A stretch of 64,000 bases of DNA from Sulfuricurvum sp. GTDB taxonomy: Bacteria; Campylobacterota; Campylobacteria; Campylobacterales; Sulfurimonadaceae. Positions within the stretch are counted from its first letter, which is position 1. Each line of letters begins with the position of its first letter. A model generated the notes under the pieces. It did not search any database. It was not told the DNA's origin and saw only the letters and a list, made by a program, of their open reading frames with translations. A program made the position numbers and the translations under genes. The DNA is taken from NCBI GenBank assembly GCA_020721585.1, contig DYMK01000007.1, positions 1 through 64,000 on the forward strand, read 5' to 3'. This document shows, in pieces, positions 17,074 through 25,634 of the stretch.

Positions 17074-18420
17074 TTAAAACCATTCCAAAAGCTTATTCAC
17101 TTCGTCAATTTCGTAACATTTAATCGCCGTTTTTTCGAGCGGTTTTTTGGGGATAAGGGCTTTGGTGATCTGTTGCGAATGGGCTTCTTTGAGACGTTGA
17201 TCCAGACTGTACACCTCCCTAATATCCCCCACCAACGAGACTTCGCCGATAAAAACGGTCTCTTTGGAGATAGCACGATTGCGAAAACTGCTGATAATGG
17301 CGGCCAAGATCGCCAAGTCAGCGGAGGTTTCGGTGATCTTGATCCCTCCGGTAATATTGACAAAAACATCATAGCTATTAAGGGGGATTTCGAGTTTTCG
17401 CTCCAACAAGGCTAACAACATATTAAGTCGATTGGTATCAAATCCCGTCGCTTGCCGTTTGGGGTTGGGGGCGTGGGTGTCACTGACCAACGCTTGCACC
17501 TCCAATACAATGGGACGAGACCCCTCCATAACGACCGTTAATGCCGAACCGCTTTGGGATTTGGCGCGGTTAAAAAAACGGCTGGAGAGATTTTTGGCAG
17601 AGACCAACCCTTCGCAACGCATCTCAAACACCCCAATTTCACTCGTTGCCCCAAAACGGTTTTTAAATCCCCGTAAAATACGTAATTCTTGAGAACTATC
17701 CCCCTCGAAATACAACACCACATCGACCATATGTTCCAACACGCGCGGCCCTGCAATCGATCCCTCTTTGGTGATATGACCGATGATAAAAATGGCGATG
17801 CGACGCTCTTTGGCAATGCGCATCAGATCAAACGTAATTTGGCGCACTTGGGTGACCGATCCTGGAGCTGAGGCAATGGTCTCTGAATAAAGGGTCTGAA
17901 TCGAATCGATGATAATACACTCATACGCGCGCTCGTGCAATTCGCTCAAAACCTGTTCCAAACGAATTTCGGCAAGAAGGTACAAATTATCCACCGTCGC
18001 CCCCAACCGATTGGCGCGCAGTTTGATCTGACCTTGACTCTCTTCACCACTGACATAGAGGACATTACGGTTTTGGAGGGCGAGATTCGCCCCAATTTTG
18101 AGCAACAGGGTCGATTTTCCCACTCCGGGACTGCCACCGATCAGCACCAACGATCCTGGAACAACCCCACCGCCTAAGACCATATCCAGTTCCATATCGT
18201 CGGTGCTGTAGCGTTGGATGGTCTCCTCTTGGATTTTGGTAATCTCCGTGGCTTTGGTGATGGATGAGGGGGAAGTGGTAAGCTTAACGATCTCTTGTTG
18301 TTGTTCATTCAGCTCGACAAACGAGTCCCAACCTCCACAATTGGTACATTTTCCCATCCATTTAGGGGTGGTGAATCCGCAATGTTGACACTCAAACAGG
18401 GTTGTTTTTTTCTTAGCCAT
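17074..18420 (-). CDS. radA: DNA repair protein RadA (Sms)
   Basis: 448-residue RecA-like branch-migration ATPase/helicase acting in recombination. N-terminal C4 zinc finger (CQHCG and CTNCG, residues 10-30), Walker A GGSPGVGKSTLL, the RadA-specific GFKNRFG motif, and a C-terminal Lon-protease-like domain (ITGGIKITETSADLAILAA). Length is standard. Two small genes (DUF4160, DUF2442) lie immediately upstream on the same strand, with a 15-bp gap. A 62-bp near-copy of its 3' end is found at 23.7 kb. Confidence 0.95.
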   Translation of the reverse strand: MAKKKTTLFECQHCGFTTPKWMGKCTNCGGWDSFVELNEQQQEIVKLTTSPSSITKATEITKIQEETIQRYSTDDMELDMVLGGGVVPGSLVLIGGSPGVGKSTLLLKIGANLALQNRNVLYVSGEESQGQIKLRANRLGATVDNLYLLAEIRLEQVLSELHERAYECIIIDSIQTLYSETIASAPGSVTQVRQITFDLMRIAKERRIAIFIIGHITKEGSIAGPRVLEHMVDVVLYFEGDSSQELRILRGFKNRFGATSEIGVFEMRCEGLVSAKNLSSRFFNRAKSQSGSALTVVMEGSRPIVLEVQALVSDTHAPNPKRQATGFDTNRLNMLLALLERKLEIPLNSYDVFVNITGGIKITETSADLAILAAIISSFRNRAISKETVFIGEVSLVGDIREVYSLDQRLKEAHSQQITKALIPKKPLEKTAIKCYEIDEVNKLLEWF

Positions 18421-18435
18421 TAGTGTTCTTCTTTG

Positions 18436-18717
18436 CTACGCAACATAACCCCATTGTTCAAAAAGAGGTTTGAGATTTTGATCGTTCTGAAATGCTTTGA
18501 AATAGAGATATTCAGGAGCAATATCCAACGCATCTGACCATCGTATTGTATAGCTTACCTCAAAATTTGAAAATAAATTTTTATCTTGCAAAATAGTAAA
18601 GGGCTTAAAACTTTTTATCATTGATTCCAAATCTACAATGCCATCACGTCCGTCACTAAATTCTAGGGATAATGTGTAATCGGCAAGGTATTTGGCGTTT
18701 AGTATCGTTAGCATCAT
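18436..18717 (-). CDS. DUF2442 domain protein
   Basis: 93-residue protein of the DUF2442 kind: LADYTLSLEFSDGRDGIVDLESM, then IRWSDALDIAPEYLY near the end. In many genomes DUF2442 is coded beside DUF4160, and the pair has been proposed as a toxin-antitoxin-like module without a known mechanism. Its ATG directly abuts the DUF4160 stop. It is upstream of radA and likely in the same transcript. Confidence 0.75.
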   Translation of the reverse strand: MMLTILNAKYLADYTLSLEFSDGRDGIVDLESMIKSFKPFTILQDKNLFSNFEVSYTIRWSDALDIAPEYLYFKAFQNDQNLKPLFEQWGYVA

Positions 18718-18978
18718 CTACACCAAAGGGGTGATTTTAAAGTATTCACCCGTTGATTGGAGGCTTTTCCAATTTTTCATCAATTCATCTTGATGATCTT
18801 CTGCCCACTCAACAACCAGCCCCATCACTTTAGAGGGGACTTTCCCCTCCAAAATTCCTAACGTATCAATGTGGATAGAAACTTTATACTCGTTATACTC
18901 TACATGAAAATGGGGAGGATTATGCTCATTAAAATACATAAAAATTTGTATTCCAAGAAATCGACTTATCTCTGGCAT
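18718..18978 (-). CDS. DUF4160 domain protein
   Basis: 86-residue protein with the DUF4160 signature: N-terminal MPEISRFLGIQIFMYFNEH followed by NPPHFHVEYNEYKVSI (conserved PPHFH-type motif), and WAEDHQDELMKNW toward the end. First gene of a probable DUF4160-DUF2442-radA transcript. Its role is unknown; a toxin-like partner of DUF2442 is the usual guess. Confidence 0.75.
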   Translation of the reverse strand: MPEISRFLGIQIFMYFNEHNPPHFHVEYNEYKVSIHIDTLGILEGKVPSKVMGLVVEWAEDHQDELMKNWKSLQSTGEYFKITPLV

Positions 18979-19080
18979 ACTATTTCTCCTCTTTTATTTG
19001 GTTCTTTTTTGCTTATTGTATCCAAAATACTGAACACAACACATGGTATTATTTACCCAAATTCTAGCATAATTGCGTCC

Positions 19081-19893
19081 ATGGAACTCTATGCAACCCT
19101 TGAACACATTATAACCGCTCCCACCGTCGTGGAAAAAATAGGACGTTTTGAGGCGTTTTATCCCCTTTATTGCCAAGGGGTCGTGACCCTGAATCCTATG
19201 GCGGCATTGCGCGTTTTTGACCACCCTTCGTATGCCAATTTTTGTACCGTCATTGACCCAAAAACGGTAACGAGACGACCCAAGCTTGGGGGAATTCGAG
19301 GACAAATTGCGTTGTTGCATTCAGTGGCGCATATCGAATACAGTGCGATTGATTTAGCCTTGGATGCAGCGTACCGATTTCGAGATGTGGGGAAAGCCTT
19401 TATCGATGATTGGCTCAAAGTTGCAGAAGATGAGATACGCCATTTTAGGATGATTGAGCAACTTTTGATTGAGTGCGGCAGTTTTTACGGTCAGTTGGAT
19501 GTCCATAATGGTCTTTTTGAAGCGTCGATGCAGACGTTGACTTTTTTGGAACGGATGGCGGTGGTACCGCGCTATTTGGAAGCCAATGGGTTGGATGCGA
19601 CCCCCTTGATAGTTGCCAAGCTCTCTACCCTTCCATCCACCCCTTTGATCGCTAAAATCCTTGATGCTTTGCACATTATCGTTGAGGAAGAGGTGGATCA
19701 TGTCCTCAAAGGGAATCATTGGTTCAACGTCGCGTGTGCGAAAGAAAATCTCCCCAGTGAGTGCTATTTTACGATCATCGAAGACCATTATCCCAACAGT
19801 TTTCCCCGCAAAGTTCCCATCAATTGTGATGCGCGGCGACTTGCAGGGTTTGATCCGGAGGAATTAAAGCGTATTGCCTTTGTAGCGTGTTAA
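19081..19893 (+). CDS. DUF455 family ferritin-like protein
   Basis: 270 residues from ATG 19081. The open frame extends 70 codons upstream, but that part is antisense to DUF4160 and shows no similarity. Ferritin-like helices carry the metal-ligand pattern: SVAHIEYSAIDLALDAAY, VAEDEIRHFRMIEQLL, FLERMAVVPRYLEANGLD, and IVEEEVDHVLKGNHWF, i.e. repeated E...ExxH. This is consistent with a di-iron MiaE-like oxygenase family, substrate unknown. It is upstream of nadE, which has its own promoter. Confidence 0.82.
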   Translation: MELYATLEHIITAPTVVEKIGRFEAFYPLYCQGVVTLNPMAALRVFDHPSYANFCTVIDPKTVTRRPKLGGIRGQIALLHSVAHIEYSAIDLALDAAYRFRDVGKAFIDDWLKVAEDEIRHFRMIEQLLIECGSFYGQLDVHNGLFEASMQTLTFLERMAVVPRYLEANGLDATPLIVAKLSTLPSTPLIAKILDALHIIVEEEVDHVLKGNHWFNVACAKENLPSECYFTIIEDHYPNSFPRKVPINCDARRLAGFDPEELKRIAFVAC

Positions 19894-19915
19894 CAACTTA
19901 ACGGAAAAGATTAGT

Positions 19916-19921
19916 TATAAT
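19916..19921 (+). promoter_or_regulatory. Candidate -10 box of the nadE-degT-lpxK-argB operon
   Basis: TATAAT 34 bp before the nadE GTG. TTAACA at 19891-19896 could be a -35 with a 19-bp spacer. AAGG at 19943-19946 may serve as ribosome-binding site. Confidence 0.45.
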
Positions 19922-19954
19922 ACAATTGATTTATTTTTTAATAAGGTTTTTAGA

Positions 19955-20755
19955 GTGAGTAAGTACGCGTTAATCAGTCGCTATTTAATCCATTTTTTAC
20001 GCTCGGAAGTACATAAAACGGGTCTAAAGAGGGTGGTTATTGGTCTTAGTGGTGGGTTGGATTCTGCCGTTGTGGCGGTTTTGGCCCATCATGCGTTTGG
20101 GGATAAATTGCTGTGCATTGCCATGCCCTCACACTATTCATCGGCAAGTTCCCTTGAAGATGCCCAACGTTTGTGTGACACCTTTGGACTACGGTGCGAA
20201 ACCCACTCCATTGAGCCAATGTTACGGGCGTACGATACCTCTACCCTTAGCCCTTTACGCATTGGGAACCTCTCTGCCCGTTTGCGGATGGTGACCCTCT
20301 TTGACCTCTCTGCCCGTGAGAGTGCGTTGGTGTTGGGTACCAGTAACAAAAGCGAACTGATGTTGGGATACGGAACCCTCTATGGGGATTTGGCTAGCGC
20401 ACTCAATCCCATTGGGGATTTGTACAAAACTGAAGTGTTTGAATTGGCGCGCTATTTGGGGGTCAATGAGAGCATCATCACCAAAGCACCCTCCGCAGAT
20501 TTGTGGGAAGGGCAATGCGATGAACACGAAATCGGGTATCCCTACAGCGATTTAGACCGTGTCTTAAAAGGCTACGTCGAATCGCGTATGACCCGTGAAG
20601 AGCTGCTTGCCCAAGGGGAAGAAGCACCTTTGGTTGATTTGATTATGGGAAAAATTTACGCCAATCAATTCAAACGCACCATGCCCATTATTGCCAAACT
20701 CACCTCTCGAACCGTGAATCACGATTTTAATTATCCCAGAGATATAACCCACTAA
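19955..20755 (+). CDS. nadE: NAD+ synthetase (ammonia- or glutamine-dependent)
   Basis: 266 residues from a GTG start. It catalyses the last step of NAD synthesis, amidating nicotinate adenine dinucleotide. PP-loop ATP-binding motif VIGLSGGLDSAVVA near residue 30; LVLGTSNKSELMLGYGTLYGDLASALNPIGDLYKTEV is the conserved NadE core, cited here by its parts GTSNKSE and GDLYKTEVFELA. It lacks a nitrilase-type glutaminase domain, so it is the short form. First gene of a run nadE-degT-lpxK-argB. Confidence 0.95.
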   Translation: MSKYALISRYLIHFLRSEVHKTGLKRVVIGLSGGLDSAVVAVLAHHAFGDKLLCIAMPSHYSSASSLEDAQRLCDTFGLRCETHSIEPMLRAYDTSTLSPLRIGNLSARLRMVTLFDLSARESALVLGTSNKSELMLGYGTLYGDLASALNPIGDLYKTEVFELARYLGVNESIITKAPSADLWEGQCDEHEIGYPYSDLDRVLKGYVESRMTREELLAQGEEAPLVDLIMGKIYANQFKRTMPIIAKLTSRTVNHDFNYPRDITH

Positions 20756-20765
20756 GGAGCTTATT

Positions 20766-21884
20766 ATGACCATTCCCTTTTATAAAATAGATATTGGCGG
20801 CGACGAACGCGAAAAGATTGATGAAGTATTTGATGGGGAAGCCCCAACAATTATTCAGGATTTAGAAGCAGCCTTTGAAGCATACTGTGGAGCCAAATAC
20901 GCGTTGGCTACGTCGCATGGTACCTCTGCACTCCATCTGGCAATGTTGGCGATTGATCTTAAACGGGGGGACAAAGTGGTCTGTTCGATCAACGCTTACC
21001 CCAGTGTCCCCGAAGTGGTACGCCATTTTGATGCGGAACCGGTCTTTATCGATATTGATCCCGATCTTTTTACCATTGATTTGGGTAAATTAGAGCGCTA
21101 TTTGCATGAACACAAATCCAAAAAACTCAAAGCGGTCATCGTCTCCCACATCGCGGGACAAAGTATCGATTTGGATCGGCTCTACGCTATTGCCAAACTT
21201 TACGATGTCAAAATCATCGAAGATGCCGCCGATGCACTGGGTGCGACCTACAAAGGGAAAAAAATTGGCTCCACAGGAGGTGATATTACCTGTTTTGACT
21301 TTAGTCCCCATTTGCGTCGCAATGTGTGCAATGGAGGGATGATGGTCAGTGATGATGAAGACATCATCGAACGGGCAAAATCGTTACGACACCACGCCCT
21401 TGAAGTAGACAGTGACTCCTTGGGTTACATTTACGATGTGACCGATATTGGGAGCCAATACACCATTAGTCCCTTGGATGCAGCGGTGATTTTGGTACAA
21501 TTGGAAAAACACGATGACCATATTGCACGCCAAAAAGCGATTGCAGCAATGTTTCATCAAAAACTCTCCGCCGTCCCCCACATTACGTTGCCGGTGGTGA
21601 AATACGATCACAGCTTTTCGTTGTACATCATCAAAATTGATAAAAATCGGGACTCCTTTGCCCGTGAACTCAAAGAGCGTGGGATCGAAACAGGGTTGCA
21701 TTACATTCCGTTGCATTTGCTCAATTACTACAAAACCAAATACGCGTTGCGCATCAATGACTTCCCCATTGCATTGCGTAATTACAGCCAAATCCTCTCC
21801 ATCCCCAACTACGCCGATCTCAGTGACCGTGAAGTCCAAACCATCTGTGATGCCATTATTGATGTGGCTGCCACCCGCGTTTGA
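20766..21884 (+). CDS. DegT/DnrJ/EryC1/StrS-family PLP-fold protein lacking the Schiff-base lysine
   Basis: 372 residues. It has the family frame: GTSALHLAM for phosphate binding (52-60), IEDAADALGA with D153 for the pyridine nitrogen (151-160), and the GG turn at 190-191. The segment that normally reads SFxxxKxxxxGEGG is CFDFSPHLRRNVCNGGM: leucine 183 or a neighbouring arginine sits where the PLP-linking lysine belongs, with H182 next to it. ColD-type dehydratases use histidine there, so a dehydratase-like or non-catalytic role is possible. It lies 10 bp after nadE and overlaps lpxK by 4 bp. Family identity is sure, activity is not. Confidence 0.85.
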   Translation: MTIPFYKIDIGGDEREKIDEVFDGEAPTIIQDLEAAFEAYCGAKYALATSHGTSALHLAMLAIDLKRGDKVVCSINAYPSVPEVVRHFDAEPVFIDIDPDLFTIDLGKLERYLHEHKSKKLKAVIVSHIAGQSIDLDRLYAIAKLYDVKIIEDAADALGATYKGKKIGSTGGDITCFDFSPHLRRNVCNGGMMVSDDEDIIERAKSLRHHALEVDSDSLGYIYDVTDIGSQYTISPLDAAVILVQLEKHDDHIARQKAIAAMFHQKLSAVPHITLPVVKYDHSFSLYIIKIDKNRDSFARELKERGIETGLHYIPLHLLNYYKTKYALRINDFPIALRNYSQILSIPNYADLSDREVQTICDAIIDVAATRV

Positions 21885-22795
21885 AACGCACCCTTGTCGC
21901 GTGGGGTGAGGGGTATCTCTACCGCCCCTCCTTGATCCAAAAACTCCTTGCGTTAATCCTTTTGCCCTTGAGTGGAGTGTATTGTCTCCTCGCCTATCTC
22001 CGTTATCGTCGTAGTACACCTAAAAATTTTGGCATCCCCATCGTGAGTGTGGGCAATTTGACCGTAGGGGGGAGCGGTAAAACTCCTTTGATCATCAACT
22101 TAGCCCACCATTTTGCCCAACCTGCCATTATTTTACGGGGATATGGACGCAAAAGTGTGGGGATGCTAGTGGTCAAAGATCACACTGGGATACGGTGCGA
22201 CATTGCCAACAGTGGGGATGAAGCGATGCTTTATGCTACCACAGTGCCGCATGCCATCGTAATTGTGAGTGAAAAACGGGAAACGGCGATTGAACACGCC
22301 AAACGTATGGGGTGCGAAATGATTTTTTTGGACGATGGGTATGGCAAGCACGCCATCCAAAAACTCGATTTGCTCATCATGGTAGAGACTCCTAATAAAT
22401 TTTGTCTCCCCAGCGGTGCCTACCGAGAAGCGCAATGGCATTCCAAAAAAGTATTTACCCTAGAGGAGGGGAGTGATTTTACACGCCATGTTACCATCAC
22501 CGACCCCACGGCTAACATGGTCTTGGTCACCGCCATCGCCCGACCCCAACGGCTTGATGCGTATCTCCCCTTAGGGATCGAAAAATACTATTTTGAAGAT
22601 CACCACTTTTTTACCTATGAGGAGTTGCACACGATTTTAGCCACAACCCATGCTACAAGTCTCTTGGTAACCCACAAAGATTGGGTTAAAATGTCATCGT
22701 TTACTCTCCCCCTCTCTTTGTTGAACCTCACACTGGAGTTGGATGAGACCTTAATTACCACCGTAAAGGAATACGTTTATGCAAAAAAAGATTGA
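21881..22795 (+). CDS. lpxK: Tetraacyldisaccharide 4'-kinase
   Basis: 304-residue inner-membrane kinase that phosphorylates the lipid A precursor at the 4' position. Walker A-type VGNLTVGGSGKTPL near residue 60, ILRGYGRKS just after it, and EMIFLDDGYGKHAIQKLDL in the middle are LpxK hallmarks. The start is a TTG at 21881 whose last bases form the DegT stop (TTGA), giving tight translational coupling. The next gene argB begins 17 bp before its stop. Confidence 0.93.
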   Translation: MKRTLVAWGEGYLYRPSLIQKLLALILLPLSGVYCLLAYLRYRRSTPKNFGIPIVSVGNLTVGGSGKTPLIINLAHHFAQPAIILRGYGRKSVGMLVVKDHTGIRCDIANSGDEAMLYATTVPHAIVIVSEKRETAIEHAKRMGCEMIFLDDGYGKHAIQKLDLLIMVETPNKFCLPSGAYREAQWHSKKVFTLEEGSDFTRHVTITDPTANMVLVTAIARPQRLDAYLPLGIEKYYFEDHHFFTYEELHTILATTHATSLLVTHKDWVKMSSFTLPLSLLNLTLELDETLITTVKEYVYAKKD

Positions 22796-23630
22796 TACCG
22801 TTAAAACCCTGATGGATGCAATGCCCTTCATCAAAGAGTTTCGTGATGAGATTGTGGTCATTAAATATGGCGGTTCTGCCCAAAGTTCCGATGAACTCAA
22901 AGCCAAATTCGCCCAAGACATTGTCTTGCTCCATCTGGTCGGGGTCAAAGTGGTGATCGTCCATGGGGGAGGCAATCGGATCAGTGAATTGCTCAAAGAT
23001 CTCTCCATCCCCACCCACTTTATCGATGGCGAACGGGTCAGTACCCCCGAAGTGATGCGGGTGGTGGAGATGGTACTCAGTGGTGAAATCAACAAAGAGA
23101 TCACCTCGTTGCTCAACTCTTACGGAGCCAAAGCGATTGGTATTAGCGGTAAAGATGCCCATTTCTTGCGAGCTAGACCCAAAGATGAAGCAAAATTCGG
23201 TCTTACAGGGCGGGTCAGTGAGGTCAAAGCCGATGTGATCCACAATCTCTTACGTGAGGGATTCATCCCCGTCATCGCCCCCATTGGTGCGGATCCCATC
23301 GTTGGTCATCCGGGCTACAACATCAATGCCGATTTGGCAGCCTCTGCCATCGCTTCGGCGATTGGGGCGTGCAAAGTGATCTTTATGACCGACACCGCAG
23401 GGGTACTTAATAACGACAAAGAGCTTTTTTCAACCCTCACCGAAGCGCAAGTGGAAGCGTTAAAAGCAGATGGAACGATTCACGGCGGTATGGTGCCTAA
23501 AGTTGATTCGTGCTTGGAAGCCGTCGATGGAGGTGTCCAAAAAGCCCACATTATCGATGGACGGATTGAACACGCGATCTTGCTGGAACTCTTTACCTCC
23601 GAAGGGGTCGGGACGCAAATCACCCTCTAA
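22779..23630 (+). CDS. argB: Acetylglutamate kinase
   Basis: 283-residue amino acid kinase for the second step of arginine synthesis. Motifs: VVIKYGGSAQSS at the N-terminus, VVIVHGGGNRISELL for the substrate/ATP loop, NINADLAASAIASAIGACK, and MTDTAGVLNNDKEL plus HGGMVPKVDSCLEAVDGGV at the C-terminal end. It overlaps lpxK by 17 bp. Only the nadE-degT-lpxK-argB order is seen; no other arg gene is in the window. Confidence 0.95.
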   Translation: MQKKIDTVKTLMDAMPFIKEFRDEIVVIKYGGSAQSSDELKAKFAQDIVLLHLVGVKVVIVHGGGNRISELLKDLSIPTHFIDGERVSTPEVMRVVEMVLSGEINKEITSLLNSYGAKAIGISGKDAHFLRARPKDEAKFGLTGRVSEVKADVIHNLLREGFIPVIAPIGADPIVGHPGYNINADLAASAIASAIGACKVIFMTDTAGVLNNDKELFSTLTEAQVEALKADGTIHGGMVPKVDSCLEAVDGGVQKAHIIDGRIEHAILLELFTSEGVGTQITL

Positions 23631-23681
23631 GTACCTATCCTCTCGTCATTTATTCACAGTGTCACCCTCACCAAGATTGTC

Positions 23682-23702
23682 ACCCTGAACTCGATTCAGG
23701 GT
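23682..23702. repeat. Palindromic intergenic hairpin, stem class ACCCTGAA
   Basis: Stem 23682-23689 / 23695-23702, loop CTCGA, preceded by GTC. A truncated copy (GTCACCCT) lies just upstream at 23661-23668. It is adjacent to the radA 3' remnant. Confidence 0.8.
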
Positions 23703-23715
23703 CTTAGTACCTCTG

Positions 23716-23779
23716 CAAAAAAACGGCGATTAAAGGTTACGAAATTGACGAAGTGAACACGCTTTTGGAATGGTTTTAA
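23716..23779 (+). pseudogene. Remnant of the radA 3' end
   Basis: About 62 bp match the last codons of the intact radA (17074-17135, minus strand) with three mismatches. Translated it reads KTAIKGYEIDEVNTLLEWF then stop, against KTAIKCYEIDEVNKLLEWF in RadA. It has no upstream coding sequence and follows a palindromic repeat. It looks like a scar from a rearrangement that moved or replaced radA, leaving the old 3' end before the next gene. The promoter of the following gene starts inside or just after it. Confidence 0.85.
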
Positions 23780-23790
23780 TCTATCTTTTG

Positions 23791-23796
23791 TATAAT
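23791..23796 (+). promoter_or_regulatory. Candidate -10 box for the small Cys protein/carbonic anhydrase pair
   Basis: TATAAT 33 bp before the start at 23829, with AAAAGGA as ribosome-binding site at 23815-23821. Any -35 would fall within the radA remnant. Confidence 0.45.
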
Positions 23797-23828
23797 TAAC
23801 GACTTATCATTTTAAAAGGATTTTACCC

Positions 23829-24101
23829 ATGTCTAAATGTTCCATCATCGCCGATCACAAATCTGAAGAGCGTTACAGCAAACTCTCACTTGCCTACTCC
23901 ACCGAAGAAGAGCATCAAGAGGTCGAAAAAGCGATTAGTGACTGTACTGCAAAATGTGCCTTAAAACCCAATATTTACGGGGGAGATGTGACCGGAGGGA
24001 TGAAAATGATCACTATTGAGTACCATGATGACTGTGACCGTGAGGGGGGAAATGTCTTTGAAGCGATCATTAAACAATTGGGAATTGATCAGTGTCATTA
24101 A
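23829..24101 (+). CDS. Small Cys-containing protein, unknown, coupled to carbonic anhydrase
   Basis: 90-residue soluble protein, not recognised. Five cysteines: one near the start (SKCSII), a CTAKC pair in the middle, DDCDRE, and one at the end (DQCH). There is no signal peptide or membrane segment. A Glu-rich helix (STEEEHQEVEKAI) is followed by short strands. Its 3' end overlaps the carbonic anhydrase start by 10 bp, so the two are co-translated. A thiol or metal role is possible but unproven. Confidence 0.7.
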   Translation: MSKCSIIADHKSEERYSKLSLAYSTEEEHQEVEKAISDCTAKCALKPNIYGGDVTGGMKMITIEYHDDCDREGGNVFEAIIKQLGIDQCH

Positions 24102-24787
24102 GCGTTACCGTGTCGGATAAAAGTGCGCAACGGCTCAAAGAATTTGCCCAAGGGAATGAGACATTCCAAAAAACCTATTTCAAAAAAAATGAGGCGGAAT
24201 TACTCAATCTCGTCCAAGAGGGGCAAAATCCCAGAGCGTTGTTTATTGGGTGTTCGGATTCGCGGGTTATTCCTGATTTGATCGTCCAAACCCGTCCCGG
24301 AGATTTGTTCGTAGTACGTAATGTGGGGAATTTTGTCGCCCCGTATAAACCTGATGAAGATTTTCACTCCACTGCTGCGGCGATTGAGTATGCCGTTGGG
24401 GTGTTAAAAGTTTCGGAAATTATCATTTGTGGTCATTCCCATTGTGGCGCGATTGAAGCGTTGTACAATCCTACGTGCGAGATGTCGATGATCCATACCG
24501 CCAAATGGTTAACCTTGGGGGAGAAAGCCAAATCCATGGCACTTTTGGCACTGGGAAATGGGGTTGCCAAAGAGACCCTCTTGCGTGCCACAGAGCACCT
24601 CTCTATCGTCACACAAATTGAAAATCTTTTGACGTATCCGTATGTCAAAAAAATGGTAGAAGAGGAGACCCTTTTTATTCACGGTTGGTATTACGATATT
24701 GAAACGGGAGCCATTGAATACTATGACCCCGATATGTATCAATTTCGCCCGCTCAGCGAGTTAGGCGATGCGCAATCACCAATTTAG
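24092..24787 (+). CDS. Beta-class carbonic anhydrase
   Basis: 231 residues from a GTG start overlapping the previous gene. It hydrates CO2 to bicarbonate in the cytoplasm. The zinc site is complete: CSDSRV (Cys, and Asp/Arg dyad), RNVGNFVAP, and CGHSHCGAI (His and Cys). Length fits the plant-type beta family. In autotrophic Campylobacterota such enzymes feed carboxylation reactions; that link is inference here. The 3' end overlaps mlaE (minus strand) by 12 bp. Confidence 0.93.
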   Translation: MSLSVTVSDKSAQRLKEFAQGNETFQKTYFKKNEAELLNLVQEGQNPRALFIGCSDSRVIPDLIVQTRPGDLFVVRNVGNFVAPYKPDEDFHSTAAAIEYAVGVLKVSEIIICGHSHCGAIEALYNPTCEMSMIHTAKWLTLGEKAKSMALLALGNGVAKETLLRATEHLSIVTQIENLLTYPYVKKMVEEETLFIHGWYYDIETGAIEYYDPDMYQFRPLSELGDAQSPI

Positions 24788-25606
24788 GTACAAGAACAAC
24801 GAAGAGATAAAATAGTTAGCCACAAAAATGGCTACGGCTGAATAGACCACTGCCGTAATGGTCGATTGCCCGACCCCGCGCGCCCCTCCAGTGGTGTGGT
24901 ATCCGATGTAGCTGCCAATCATACTGACAATCCACCCAAATACCGCCGCTTTAATCACCCCACTCATAATGTCATGGATATGTCCCAAGCGCATGATGGT
25001 CTCTTGATAGACAACCGAGTTAATCCCCAACGCACCCGTTGAGATAAAATACGCCGAAGCAATAGCGACAAAGTCAAACCATATTACCAATAATGGAAGC
25101 GAAATAAGCGTCGCGATGATACGGGGAACCAAAAGGTACTCTTTGGAATCGACCCCCAAAATATCAATGGCATCAATTTGTTCACTCACTTTCATCGTCC
25201 CCAATTCCGCTGCCATAGCACTTACCGAACGGGAGATAAGCATAAGCGAGGCGAAGACGGGTCCCAGTTCCTTACTAATCGAGAGAAAAATGGTGTACCC
25301 AATGAACCCCTCAATCCCAAATTGGTGAAATCCACTGTAGAGCTGAATCGCTTCGACCATCCCCGTAAACACCCCCGTTAAGGTGACAACGCCCACACAC
25401 CCAATCCCAATAATTTCAATTTGGGTGAGAAGACTCACAGGGCGTTTGATTACCTTGGGGTAGAGACGTATCAAACGCATTTGAAATAAAATAAAGACCC
25501 CAAACCGCTCAAATGTCCCAAAGAGTTGCAAAAAAGGACGACCGATAAATCCAAAAAAACGTTCCATCATTGTAAAACCCCACTTTAATGGCATAAGTTT
25601 ACTCAA
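24776..25606 (-). CDS. mlaE: MlaE family phospholipid-transport ABC permease
   Basis: 276-residue inner-membrane permease of the Mla lipid-trafficking type. It has several hydrophobic helices and the MlaE-conserved block YTIFLSISKELGPVFASLMLISRSVSAMAAELGTMKVSEQIDAI, seen here as KELGPVFASLML and ISRSVSAMAAELGTMKV, then LLVPRIIATLISLP. The C-terminus carries GARGVGQSTITAVVYS. No mlaF or mlaD lies in this window, so the rest of the transporter is elsewhere. It is divergent from acpS. Confidence 0.9.
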   Translation of the reverse strand: MSKLMPLKWGFTMMERFFGFIGRPFLQLFGTFERFGVFILFQMRLIRLYPKVIKRPVSLLTQIEIIGIGCVGVVTLTGVFTGMVEAIQLYSGFHQFGIEGFIGYTIFLSISKELGPVFASLMLISRSVSAMAAELGTMKVSEQIDAIDILGVDSKEYLLVPRIIATLISLPLLVIWFDFVAIASAYFISTGALGINSVVYQETIMRLGHIHDIMSGVIKAAVFGWIVSMIGSYIGYHTTGGARGVGQSTITAVVYSAVAIFVANYFISSLFLYLNW

Positions 25607-25634
25607 ATCACCATAAATTTCAAAGGAGTTTGGC

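Noticed and set aside
18871-19080. 70-codon N-terminal extension of the DUF455 gene
   Set aside because: Antisense to DUF4160, no family similarity; ATG 19081 opens the conserved sequence.
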